From Tenrec ecaudatus (Eukaryota; Chordata; Mammalia; Afrosoricida; Tenrecidae), in assembly GCF_050624435.1 (NCBI RefSeq), contig NC_134546.1, positions 77,727,700 to 77,791,699 on the forward strand: a DNA stretch of 64,000 bases, written 5' to 3'. The notes under the pieces were generated by a model. That model was not told where the DNA came from, made no database searches, and saw nothing but the letters and a program-made list of their open reading frames with translations. Positions 45,411 through 57,005 of the stretch are shown here, piece by piece. The position numbers and the translations under genes were made by a program. The first letter of the stretch is position 1; every line of letters starts with the position of its first letter.

Positions 45411-45438
45411 CACAATGAGAAGAAGTCAGCCACAAACC
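45411..45438 (+). other. RSS with a 12-bp spacer on a VH gene
   Basis: Heptamer CACAATG (45,411-45,417), spacer of 12 bp (45,418-45,429), nonamer CCACAAACC (45,430-45,438). Against the 23-bp spacer of the 11.0 kb paralogue, the left 12 bases align (AGAAGAAGTCAG versus AGGGGAAGTCAG), the next 11 are missing, and the nonamer follows. No nonamer-like word occurs at the 23-bp position. Confidence 0.88.
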
Positions 45439-45439
45439 T

Positions 45440-47055
45440 CCCCTGCAAGAAGTGTTCTGAGTTCAGGGTACCCCACTTCCCCACAGAGCACAGGATTCAG
45501 TCTCAAGAGCAGGTGCAGATGGAGTTCTACAGTTGGTTTCCTAGTGTGTTCTGAGGATTCTTCTCCATGTCACAGTTTCCCCAGAAGATCTGTATATTTT
45601 TTTATGATGACATTCTCTGAGATCTGTGAATACAAAAGTTGTAACAGGAGAAATATGGTCACATGTAGAAAACAATGTTTTGATTGCCTCTTATTAAAGT
45701 GAAATTACTCTGCAAGGGGTACCAGGATTATGGAAACCTGAGCAGTCTACTCCCATTAGATTCATGGCAGAGAGGGTGTCTGGTGTGGTGCAGGGGGGCA
45801 GCCAGTGATGCTTTAGGAGAAAGGTCTAGTGACCTGCGTCTGAAATGTTCAACTCAGAGCAGAAACCACAGAGCATTCCCCAATGAGGACACTCACTGAG
45901 GTTCAGGTTAGAGTCCAGTGGATGGCTAGATCATGAAGAGTAACAGAGAAAACAGGATGTGGTTCACATGTGACCTCCTCTTCATTTGGAATTATGCATG
46001 TCAGACTCAGCACTGGATGGGGTCTTTTTTTGTCCTGCTTTCATTTCTTTCTCTCTGTTCAACAAGGTCCCCTTATTCAGGGGTGTGTTTCAGTTTATAT
46101 TTGGCAATGTTTAAGAGTATGTGTTAGTTTTGTTCTTACAAAATGCAAAACGGAGGCAGAAATAAGTTTGTGTGAATCATGCTGGAGAAATGCCTAGTGG
46201 GTGAAAATGCAGAGGGGACCACTGAGAGTGGGAGTGTGTTCATCCAATGATTCAAGGAATAACATTCTTGGAAAAATAGAATGAAAAGATAATGTAATTA
46301 TTTCATAAATCTTTTGAAGCCCCCTTGGATGACCTTGAGGGGGAAAAAAGAGAGTAAAATCTAAGACTGACTTTTAAAACCTGTTGTGAAGCGCATCAAA
46401 GGTCCAGAAAGATCACATTATATATCATGGATACAAAATTGACCATAAGAGAGTCTGTCTCAATTAGCCACTGGCAAGACCTACAATATCAGAGCTGGAG
46501 CTTTATGAAGTGACCTGTTGAAGGGTACCTTGATCCTTCATATTCCCTGTCGTTAAGACAAGGAAGTGGGAAGAGCAAGTTCTCAGGGATTACTCACTTT
46601 CATGTCTTTTTAGTAAAGGTTGCTTGGTCTTATTTGATTATCGTCACAGACACAGAGGCTTGGGATATGTTGTTTTACAGATTCAATTGATAATGGTACT
46701 TATCAAACTATTGTCATACTTATGTGTAATAAATTAATATTTGATTTTGATCAATACTCCTCTTCCTCTTCTGAAGCCTTTCTTAGAAGAATTGACAACA
46801 GAGAAATTCTACCTATCTTCTTTCTGAGACTTTTATCCATATTCCCTATTTGTTTTACATTTTGTGATGTATGCTATATTTTGGATTTCAAACACACAGC
46901 AAGTAATTGTACTTATTTTTCAGTATTCCATCTGTAACTGAAATGTATTTCATATAAGAAATGAAACTTTTCTCTTAATACTGTCATAATTAATAAAGAA
47001 CGAGGCACAGGAAAATTCTTCCATGGAACTCTATTGAGTGGTTTGAGTTGCTAAA
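45440..47055. other. IGHV3-type 3' flank, then unassigned DNA
   Basis: The first several hundred bases resemble the 3' flanks of other IGHV3-like units (for example ATCTGT with CCCCAGAAG, AAAAGTTGTAACAGG, and GATGTGGTTCACATG near 45,957, comparable with 20,031). From about 46,250 I recognise nothing. Confidence 0.45.
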
Positions 47056-47059
47056 TACC

Positions 47060-47300
47060 CATAAAAATTTGTGGAGACAATAACAATCTATAAATTATCA
47101 AGGGCTTATACGGGTGTGGGGAGTGGGGAGGGAGGGAAAACAAAAGAGGACCTGATGCAAAGTGTTTAAGTGGAGAGCAAATGCTTTGAAAATGATTAAG
47201 GAAAAGAATGTATGGATGTGCTTTATATAATTGATGTATGTATATGTATGGATTGTGATGAGTTGTATGCGCCCCTAATAAAATGTAAAAATAAAAAAGA
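47060..47300 (+). mobile_element. L1 3' end, sense (first of two)
   Basis: Sense L1 3' terminus: AAGTGGAGAGCAAATGCTTT, TGTATGGATTGTGATGAG, then CCCTAATAAAATG with an A-rich tail (47,270-47,300). Confidence 0.85.
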
Positions 47301-47410
47301 AAATGATTAGGGTAAAGAATGTACAGATATGCTTTACACAATTGATGTATGTATATGTATGGATTGTGATAAGAGTTGTATGAGCCCCCAATAAAATGTT
47401 TAAAAAAAAT
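47301..47410 (+). mobile_element. L1 3' end, sense (second, tail to tail)
   Basis: Directly after the A-rich tail the last about 100 bp of the same 3' terminus begin again (AAAATGATTAGGGTAAAG), ending CCCCCAATAAAATG and an A-run at 47,400. Confidence 0.85.
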
Positions 47411-47414
47411 TTGT

Positions 47415-48075
47415 AGAGATAAGAGGAGTTTTTATCATGAAATTCCCTTCATGCAAGTCACAGAGAGAGCATACCCTTGATAATCTTCTCATTTCAGAGA
47501 AGAAATTGGTGTTTCCTTGGTTGTCTTATTGGGTCATGGTATTGAGACAGGAAAGCACTTGTTTATCATCACTCTACATAGATGTAAATAAATATTAATA
47601 AGTTGAGTGCTTCCTACATATCGTAGGTCACAGTATTAAAAACTTGGAGACACGAGGCTAGCTAGAGGTGCACTGTTAGAACCTACTCCTTAGTTGCACC
47701 GGTCAAAATGTCCCATTCCTCTCTCCTACCTGTTCCCTCTTTGTTATAACACTTACATTTGCCTATATTGCAAACTTATAATGCATGTCTACTATTATTG
47801 ACTTTTAAGAATTATCTTCACTGACAATCAGAGTGCTAGTACTAGTAAATATACACACACAGATTCAAATTTCTGATTTATACAATAACTTCTCTTCAGA
47901 TTTTATATCATATGTTAATAAATTATTGTTCTGACAAGTATTCCGCTCAGTGCCTGGCTGTCTGATGAAATTTTCATGTGTCAGTTACTTTTTAAGCTGT
48001 TTATTGTGGTAACTATATAGCATCACATAATTGTACTTCTCAAATTTTTTCATATGTTGTATTCAGCTGTATTAC
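47415..48075. other. Unassigned AT-rich DNA
   Basis: Nothing recognised. Confidence 0.3.
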
Positions 48076-48079
48076 TTGG

Positions 48080-48400
48080 ATTTATCATGTTGATCAACCA
48101 TCACCCAGAATATGCTTTAGAGACATGGATGGTGTCACTTTGTTTTACATACTCTGTACATGATTTCAGCAGAGATCAATATCTGAAGAAGGACATCTTG
48201 CTTGGTAAAGCAGAAGGGTATCCAAAAAAAGAGGAAGGCCCTCAATGAGATGGATTGACACAGTGATTGCAACAATGGATTCAAGTATAAGAACAATTTT
48301 GAGCATGACACAGGATGGGGCAGTGTTTTGTTCTCTTATAGTACACAGGGTCACTATGATCAAAATCAGTTTGAGGTCACCTAACAACAGCCTTACGGAG
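48080..48400 (+). mobile_element. RTE 3' end
   Basis: Contains AAGGACATCTTGCTTGGTAA, GAGGAAGGCCCTCAATGAGA, ATTGCAACAATGG, GGGGCAGTGTTTTGTTCTC and GGTCACCTAACAACAGCC. This is the complete terminal part of the RTE family and served as reference for the split copy at 35.3/36.0 kb. Confidence 0.8.
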
Positions 48401-48404
48401 ATGC

Positions 48405-48746
48405 ATGTTGTGATAAAGACACCCTTGACACATGGACTCCAGGCCACCTTGCTGCTACAACGTATACACATGGCTCCCAGGGCTGGATTTCTTCCCAGGG
48501 GTCAAAGAGGGAACTGAAAGAGAGTGTCGGGCTTATTGGGGAGTGGGGGAAGAATAACGGGTGGTAAGACTTCATCAACCCATTACCATGGATTTGATTC
48601 TATTTCCCAGTGACCCTTTTTAGGATTTCTGAGACTGTAAATCATGAAGTTCAGTTCCCAGCCTTTCACCCTTGGAGGAACTAGTAAGTTCAAAACTCAT
48701 GTGGTTGGTTCGGGTCTGGAGCTAAGCTTCGCGCGCGCGTGCGCGT

Positions 48747-48780
<34 letters not shown>

Positions 48781-49188
48781 TAGCAAAGAGTTAAGCCATG
48801 AGATTATTAAAGCACAGAGTCACTTCAAAAGAAAAAAACGGTTTTCTCTTGTGAATTGTGAAAAACACCTTAAGCGGAGATAAGATACCCTTCACTCTAG
48901 AAGGACAGTGGGTCCCCCTCTTGAGGTGAGAAGACATATTGCTTAGGGGAACACTTCTAGGTTTTTCATGGAAGTTTCAAATTGGAGGGTGGTGCCGCTC
49001 TGCAGAAATAGTCAGTCAGCTCTCTAATTATCTACTTAATTTGTCTTTGGTTTGCATACCTCATTCCCTTCAGTTTTATCAGGGATGCTGCTCTGGGTGA
49101 GAATTATCTTTGGTACAGTCTGATACCAGATGTTTAATGGGGCGTGGCTTCAAGATTAAGGTGTTAGAGAATCTTCTTTCACAGGGTC
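48405..49188. other. Unassigned, with a CG/CA compound microsatellite
   Basis: A CG/TG run (48,730-48,747) passes directly into a CA run (48,748-48,778). Nothing else was recognised. Confidence 0.5.
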
Positions 49189-49599
49189 TGTTAGGCAGCT
49201 TAGCCTAGGGAATTGGGAAGTCCCTTTACGCATGCCCAGGAGAGCCAGCATAGGACAAATCTGTCGGATGGGCGTTACACCTGGAGCAGCCCACCTGGGC
49301 CAGGTGATTGCAATTCAGCCAATGGGATAGACCTGGGGTCATTCACCACGTCTCCCCCAGGAACCCTTGCTTGGCAGGTCTGGTCATTTCATGGGAGGAG
49401 AGGGATCCTTGCGTGACCTGGGGCAGTCTCTGCCAGGCTGCATGGTCAAAGGACTCCTATGGGTGCCACGTAAAACCTGAAGCTTCTTTTAACTCTCAGT
49501 AAATTCACTTGGATCACAAGCCTGGCTTCGGCGTGAAATCTTTCTCGAGCAGAGCCAAAGACCGGGCTGAAATCTAGTCCCGGAGAGAGAGACCTAACA
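49189..49599 (+). mobile_element. Solo LTR of a gammaretrovirus-like endogenous retrovirus
   Basis: A 411-bp LTR starts TGTTAGG and ends CCTAACA, a 7-bp inverted repeat, and is flanked by the 4-bp direct repeat GGTC (49,185-49,188 and 49,600-49,603). Inside are a CCAAT box at about 49,319 and the AAACCTGAAGCTTC region before the presumed R/U5. A 4-bp duplication fits gammaretrovirus-type integrases. No coding interior is present, so this is what remains after recombination between two LTRs. Confidence 0.85.
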
Positions 49600-50676
49600 G
49601 GTCCTTTGGTTATCCCCTTAGCAGGCAGTGCAGAGATTGCTTGTTGTCCTTATCAATAAGGACATAAAACCACTCATAAGGTTCTGTAATTTTTATAAGA
49701 AAAATAATTTACAGACTTACAGGAAGATGGCAACAGAGTGACACATACCAGAGGGACTCCACAGAATCCAGCCTAGGAGAGTTGCTTAGAGGGAAATTCA
49801 ACGCAGCTGGATCGCAGGAGGAGCATTATAAAGATAAGTAGGCACAGACCAGCGGGGCTTTGACAGGCTGGGGGCTTTTGGCTTACCTCAGTGGAATCCG
49901 GCTGGGACTTGGCCTTAGGCCAGCAACTGTATCTGCCAGAGCCAGGACCATTTGGTGTCTGTAGTGGGGCTTGGTCTCAACACAGCCACCGTTTCCCCCT
50001 GCCTGCCTCAGGGCAGGGACAGGAACCTTCAGCTTCACCGGCAGGGATGGGGGTTCAGCTACATTGTTGCTTCTGTTTACATCTCTGCTCTCTGTCCCCC
50101 CCACTTCTTTAAGGGCTGCTCAGTGGCTTTCTTGTGACTCTTCTTGCGGCTCAGCTGCGGCTTGCCACTGGGGCTTGGGGCAGGGAGTAAGTCCCTGCAG
50201 ATCCACAGGCGGGGAGTGGGACTCAGCTATATAGTTGCTTTTGCTTCCCTCGCTTCCCTATAAACCTGTGCAGTCTAAACGGTCTTACTTTTAAATTTTT
50301 CTCCTCCTCTTTTTTTTCTTCTGTTCTCTCATACACCACTGCTGACCTACAGAATACTCCCTTTGCCCTAGGGCATTTATGCCTGTGCCACACCCAGCTA
50401 GGTGAGTTCCACCCTGCATAGGTAGCCCAAGGCTAGCCTGCCTGTGTACCTGGGGGCATGAGGCAGCTCAACCAACACTTATCCACATTCCAAGCAATTT
50501 CAGGAAATTCTGCCCAAACTCTGCAACACCAAGGCAGGCAACCGACCAGCCTTCTGGGGCACTACCCTGATAGGGAAGCCACAGGATGATAAAGTGGTAG
50601 GTTAATCCCATAGTAAAATCAGTTGTAGGCAGTTCAAAGAAGCATTCCTATAAATCTCGCAGAGAGAGCCTGGAAC

Positions 50677-51625
50677 ATGGCACCTGGTCCCTTTAAAACA
50701 ACTCAACGTAAACAGCCATCAGCCTCAATGACCTCAACGAAAAAACAGGAGAAACAAAAGGCAAAGACAGAGGGTGTCCTGAACATAACAACATACATAG
50801 AAGAAACAGACTTTGAGATGCCACACAAAGAAATTCTCAGAATGCTGCTTGGTGTCATACAGGATATGAGGGAAACAATACAGAAAAAGGATGAAATGAT
50901 GGAGGAGATAAAAGCCATACACCAAAGGGAAATACAGGAGCTTAGAGAGGAGATAACAAAAAACAGTAGCAGAAACATGGTCCTTGAGAATTGATTGGAG
51001 GAATCAGAGAAATGCATCAGTGACTTGGAGGACAGCCAGCAGACTTTAATAAACGTGAACAAAAATCTAATAAGATCATCAGAGAAGCTGAAGAAAACCT
51101 AAGAGCTATGGCTGATGCTATGAAGCAGAACAACATTAGAATTATTGGCTTAACAGAGAAAGACACAACAAAGAAGTCATCTGCAACAATAGCGAGAGCA
51201 TTCTTAGAGGAAAACATACCAAGCCTAAAGAATGAAAACCAGCAACCATTCAGGAGGCTGAAAGAACACCAGCAAGATTGAACCCCAAAAGGAAATCACC
51301 AAGGCACATAAGAGTTAAACTATCCAACTTTGAGGAAAAGGAGAAAATCATGAGAGCAGCTGGGGAAAAAGAAGCAATCACATATAAAGTTTCCCACATA
51401 AGAATATGCTCAGACCTATCAGCAGAAACTATGAAAAGGAGGAGAGAGTGGAGTACCATATTCCCAAAACTGAAGGAAAACAATGCAAATCCAAGAATAT
51501 TCTACCCAGCCAAATTATCGATCAAGATGGATGGAGAAGTAAGAGTCTTCCCAGACAAGGAAAAACTCAAAGAATACGTTAGAACAAACACAGCCTTACA
51601 AAAGATCCTTGCTGACTCAGTATGA
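50677..51625 (+). pseudogene. L1 ORF1 (RNA-binding chaperone), broken
   Basis: ORF1p coats L1 RNA as a trimer. The first frame (50,677-50,994) carries a basic N-terminus and a Glu/Lys-rich coiled-coil segment (EEIKAIHQREIQELREEITK) and ends at a stop at 50,992-50,994. A second block with frame changes follows, and from 51,278 the C-terminal half is readable: RHIRVKLSNF (RRM end), then AGEKEAITYK, SAETMKRRREW and NPRIFYPAKLS (C-terminal domain), ending at 51,625. At least two disruptions separate the halves. Confidence 0.88.
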
Positions 51626-51753
51626 GCAGAAGAACAACACTCACCAAGCATAAATAAGAGACCTTCGCATAGAACAACCTCACCCAGAGGGCAACAAAGA
51701 AAAAAAAGACGCCAAGATAGCAATGGTTCAAGGATGGAAAGAAGTCAAGGATG

Positions 51754-51790
<37 letters not shown>

Positions 51791-51854
51791 TGAGAAAGGA
51801 AAGTAGAAAAACTCCCAACAAAAAAGGTATAAGATGACATCACAGAGTCTGGAG

Positions 51855-54800
51855 ATGGAGATAATAACCCTGAATATCAATGGCCTGAACTCAGGCATTA
51901 AAAGACTGAAACTAGCAGACTGACTTTGAAAACACAACCCATCAATCAGATGCCTACAGGAGACACATCTCAAGGCTACAGACAAAAATTAGGCTGAGAA
52001 TCAAAGGCTGGAGAAGGACCTACCAAGCAAACAGCAATACAAAAAAGCAGGGGTTGCAATCCTAATCTCAGATAAAATTGACCTCAAAGTGCAAACCATA
52101 AAAAGAGATAAGGAGGGATTCTATATGATGCTCAAGGGAATCGTAGACAATGAACCACTAAACATTGTAAACATATATTCCCCAAATGAGAGACCAGCTC
52201 AATACGTCAACCAAACACTCCAAAAAATTAAGAAAGAAACCACAGACTCAACAATTATAGTGGGTGACTTCAACATACCACTCACTGAGAAAGATAGATC
52301 ACAGGGAAAGAAACTCAACAAGGGGACAAGAGCGCTAAACTCCACAATTAGACAATATGACGTGATAGATATTTACAGAGTTTTCATCCAAATACAAAAA
52401 ATTTCACATTCTTTTCAAGTCCCCATGGCACATATTCGAAGATAGACCACATGCTGGGGCATATGGCAAATCTACATAAATTTAAGCACATTGAAATAAT
52501 ACAGACTTCTCTCTCTGACCACTGTGCCATAAGACTGGAAATCAACAAAAGGAAGACAAAGAAAACAAGAGCAAACAATTGGAGGATGAATAACTCTCTA
52601 CTGCAAAAGGAGTGCATATTGGCCCAGATCAGAGATGAAATTAGGAAATTTCTAGAAATCAATGAAAATGGGCGCAAACACAGTCATCAAAGAAAGGTTC
52701 ATAGCAATAAATGCATACCTGAGAAAGGAAGAGAGACTCATGATTGATATGCTGCCACATAATTTACAACATCTAGAGCCGAGTCAGCAGGACAATCCTA
52801 ATAATAGCAAAAGAAAAGAAATTATAAAAACCAGGTCTGAGATCCAGGAGAGGGAAAATTAAGAAAACTATGGAAAAAATTAATATCGCTAAAAGTTGAT
52901 TCTTTGAAAGGATAAACGGAATCGATAGACCACTGGCAAACCTAACCAAAGAAAGGAGGGAACAAATCTCAAAAGCAAGAATAAGGGATGAAAGAGGGGT
53001 CATTACAACAGACCCTCATGAAATCAAAAGGATAGTTACACAGTACTATGAAGGATTGTAGTCCAATGAATTCAACGATTTGGAAGACATGGACAAATTC
53101 TTGGAAAAACAATCCTTCCCTAGAGTATTCTCGGTGGACATCAAGAATCTCAACAGACCCATAGCAATAGAAGAAATAGAAAACATTATCAAGGGATTAC
53201 CAACCAAAAAATCCCCTGGACCAGATGGCTTTACTGGGAATTCTACAAAGCATTTAGGGAAGAACTAATACCAATTGTACACAAACTTTTCCAGAACATA
53301 GAAAAAGATGGCAAACTCCCAACTCCTTCTATGAAGCTAGTATAACTCTGATACCCAAACCGGGCAAGGATCCCACAAGAATCGAAAACTACAGACCAAT
53401 ATCCCTAATGAACATTGATGCAAAAATCCTTAACAAAATACTAGCCAACAGAATACAAAAGTATATAACACAAATAATTCACCATGACCAAGTGGGATTC
53501 ATACCAGAGATGCAGGGATGGCTCAACATATGAAAGACCATTAGTATTATTCGTCACATTGACATGAAAAACTATAAGAACCACATGATAATATCAATAG
53601 ACGTAGAAAAAGCTTTCAACAACATCCAACACCAATTCCTATTTAAGACACTTGCGAAGATAGAAATGGAAGGAAAGTTTCTAAAAACAATACAAGCTAT
53701 ATATGAAAAACCAACAGCCTATGTGGTAGTCAATGGAGAAAAGACTAACACAATCCCACTGAAAAGGGGGACCAGACAAGGATGCCCCTTGTCCCCACTC
53801 CTATTTAATATTGTCCTGGAGGTTATAGCTAACAGCTTAAGGCAAAGAAGAGACATCAAAGGTATTTGTTTGGGGAAGGAAAAGGTGAAATTATAATTAT
53901 TCGCAGATGATAAGATTTTATATATGGTAAATCCCAAAAGTTCCACAAGGGAAGTACTGGAAGCAATAGAGGAGTTTGGCAGAGTGGCAGGATACAAGAT
54001 CAGCAAACAGAAGTCCAACAGACTATTATACACATCGGATAAGACCACAGAAGAAGAGATCAAAAAGGTGGTATCCTTCACAATAGCCAAATACAAAGTG
54101 AAATATCTAGGTATATACCTGACTGAAAAAAACAAAAGCTCTATACAGGGAAAACTATAGAACACTATTACAAGAAACCAAGAGTGATCTCAACAAATGG
54201 AAGAATATCCCATGCTCGTGGATTGGAAGACTCATTATAGTTAAGATGTCACTTCTGCCAAAAGCACTATATAAATTTAATGCCATCCCGATACAATTAC
54301 CCTCATCTTTCTTCAAAGAGATGGAAAAACTGATTACCAACTTCATATGGAGAGGGAAGAAGCCCAGAATTAGCAGAGAACTCCTCAAGAAAAAGGACAC
54401 CATGAGAGGGCTAGTTTTACCTGGCTTTAGCACATACTGTACAGCCACAGTTCTCAAAACTGCATGGTATTGGTACAATGACAGATACTCAGACCTATGG
54501 AAAAGAACTGAAAACCCAGAAATAAAGTCATCAGCATACAGACAGCTGATCTTTGATAAGGGCCCCAAAAATAATAAATGGAAAGCAGATGCCCTCTTTA
54601 ACAAGCAGTGCTGGAAAAAATGGATATTTACCTGCAGAAAAATGAAGCAAGAACCTTATCTCACTCCATGCAAAAGAATAAACTCAAGCTGGATCACAGA
54701 CCTTGAAGTTAAACCCCAAACTACTAGGGCCATCAGTGAGGGAATTGGGACCAACTTGAGAACTTTAGCACAGGGAATACACAGGCTATCAGAAATAGGA

Positions 54801-55620
54801 AGGGCACACACACAGAGGAGGCACACATTGACAAATGAGATATACTGAAGATAAAACACTTGTGTACATCAAAAGAATTCACCAAGAGAGTATTAAGAGA
54901 GTCCACAGACTGGGAAAACATCTTTAGCAACGACACATCAGATAAAGGCTGTATTACTAAAATCTACATAACTCTGCTAGATTCCAAAAAGAAAAAAAAC
55001 CTAACAGCCCACTTGAGAGGTGGGCAAAGGACTTGAACAGAGGTTTCACAGGGGCAGAAATCTGATTGGCCAACAAACATATGAGAAAATGTTCCCGATC
55101 TTTAGCCATAAGAGAAATGCAAATTAAAACAACAATGAGGTACCACCTGACACCCTCAATGGTAGCCAAATTCAAAAAATCAGAAATCAACAAGTGTTGG
55201 AGGGGCTGTAGGGAGACAGGAACTCTCATCCACTGCTGGTGGACCTGTACGTACGTACAACCACTATGGAAGTCAATCTGGCAATATATAAAACAGTGGA
55301 AATAGTTAGCATATGACCCAGCAATCCCCCTACTGGCCATATACCCAGAAGAGGCAAGAAACAAACCAAGACCAGACATCTGTGCTCCAATGTTCATTGT
55401 GGCACAGTTTACAATTGCAAGGAGTGGGAAGCAACCCAAATTTCCATCAACTGACGATTGGATTAAAAAACTGTGGTATATACATACAATGGAGTACTAG
55501 GCATCACTAAAAAGCAGTGATGAATGTATGAAGCACATACCGGCATGGGGAGAACTGGAGGAAATTATGCTAAGCTAAGTAAGTCAGGCACAAAGGACAA
55601 GTACAACACAAGCCCGCTGA
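51855..55620 (+). pseudogene. L1 ORF2 (endonuclease and reverse transcriptase), broken
   Basis: The endonuclease is recognisable by LNINGLNS at the start, LQETH, NIVNIYSPNE, IIVGDFNIPL and SDHCAIRLEI. The reverse transcriptase is recognisable by [34 protein letters not shown] and LFADD. The C-terminal part ends LEEIMLS near 55,575 and a stop at 55,618-55,620. In-frame stops and shifts are many: a TGA shortly after the start, a stop directly before the FADD block, and breaks near 52,442, 52,860 and 54,160. It cannot make an active protein. Confidence 0.9.
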
Positions 55621-57005
55621 GGTAAGTATTTAAAAAAATATTGCATAAGGGGCATAGGGAAAAAGCTACTGTATACAAACATTTTTGGGGTGAGGACTGT
55701 GTAGTATGGCAGAGACCAGATCAAATCCAGGGATGCACATGGTAGACAACTGGGGAGGAGGTAGGGAAATGAAAAAAAAAAAGGATGAATATCAGGAAGG
55801 AAAGGGGAGCGGGGGCATGGGGCACTAACCCATCCAAGGGGAGGGTATCGTATATATCTCCACAGGGAAAGAGGGATCAGACTTCAACCCAGTGCCTCAA
55901 GGTGTGAATGCACATTCCATCGTGGAGTAGGGAACCAGTGGAGAGGTCTGGGAGGCTGGCCCCAGTACCAAATATTGAGTGGATTCCTGCCCCTCCCCCG
56001 AGAAGAATTTGTTTCAAAGGATGATTCTGCAGCTCCTGGAGATGGACATATCTGATCAGAGCACACGGGAGCAGATGAAGGGGCAGGAGGAGAGAGTGGA
56101 ACACAGCCTGGCTGACCAGGCCGTGAGGATGATGTTCCTGATTAGAGCAGCCAGTCCAGAGAGAGGACAACATGGCTGGCCCCACTATGAGACAGGGGAC
56201 AGCATCAGAGACATAGTGTGCAAATTGCACCTGATCTGATCCCACCACACCGAGGCAAAGCACTTGGGGAGTGCAGTGGAACAGCAAGGAAATGGAGTGC
56301 CAACGTCCCCAAGGAATGCTGAAAGTTGACTTTGGGGTCAGGGCGGTGTGCCCCAACAGACTGGACTGGGGTGCCCCAACAGAGTGAAAACACTCCTAAA
56401 GGCCAACAAACGATCCTTGAACTAACTACAAGCTTTACTTTCTTGATGTGTTTTGTTTTTGTTCTTTGTCAGTGGTTTGTTGTTTTGTTGCATACTGTTG
56501 CTTTGATTTCCTCTGTCTTGTTTTTGTGCATGTTATTATCTCCACAGATCTGCCTAAATAAGATAGGCTGGATGAACTATCTGGAGGAAAAACAACAGGA
56601 CCGACAGGTCTGGGGCAACTTGGGATAGGGGGTTGTGGGGGGTAAGCAAGTGATGTTAACATAACCAGGGACAAGGGAACAACATGGGATCCAAATTGGT
56701 GGTGAGGTGGAAGTGGCAGGCCTGGTAGGGAATGATCAAGGGTAAGGTAACGTAACGAAGAGGTATAGCTTTAACCCAGGTGGGGAAACAGCATGATAGT
56801 GGGGCAGGAAGAAAGTCAAGGATAATAGAGGAAAGAGTTAGGAGGCAAAGGGTATTTATAGAGGTCTAGATAAAGACATGTGCATGCAAATATATATATG
56901 AGGATGGGGAAATAGATCTATGTGCCTATATTTCTAGGTTTATTATTAAGGTGGCAGAAGGACCTTGGACCTCTACTCAAGCACTCCTTCAATGCATGCT
57001 TAACC

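Larger units (their letters stand above)
49710..57005 (+). mobile_element. Near full-length L1, inactive
   Basis: The 5' UTR starts with an L1-like GGAAGATGGC (49,721). ORF1 lies at about 50,677-51,625 and ORF2 at 51,855-55,620, followed by a 3' UTR to about 57,005, where the match stops before the terminal repeats and polyadenylation signal. A collinear 3' end occurs at 59,200-60,015. A CA microsatellite (51,758-51,788) occupies the ORF1-ORF2 gap. Both frames are broken. Confidence 0.9.

Noticed and set aside
45411..45455. A possible 23-bp-spaced nonamer for the 45.0 kb VH
   Set aside because: The bases at the 23-bp position (45,441-45,449) read CCCTGCAAG and do not resemble a nonamer.
55877..56356. 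159-residue minus-strand open frame
   Set aside because: It lies antisense in the L1 3' UTR and matches no known protein family.
56884..56892. Octamer-like ATGCAAAT within the L1 3' UTR, and others in L1 ORFs
   Set aside because: They are part of L1 sequence and no V segment is nearby.
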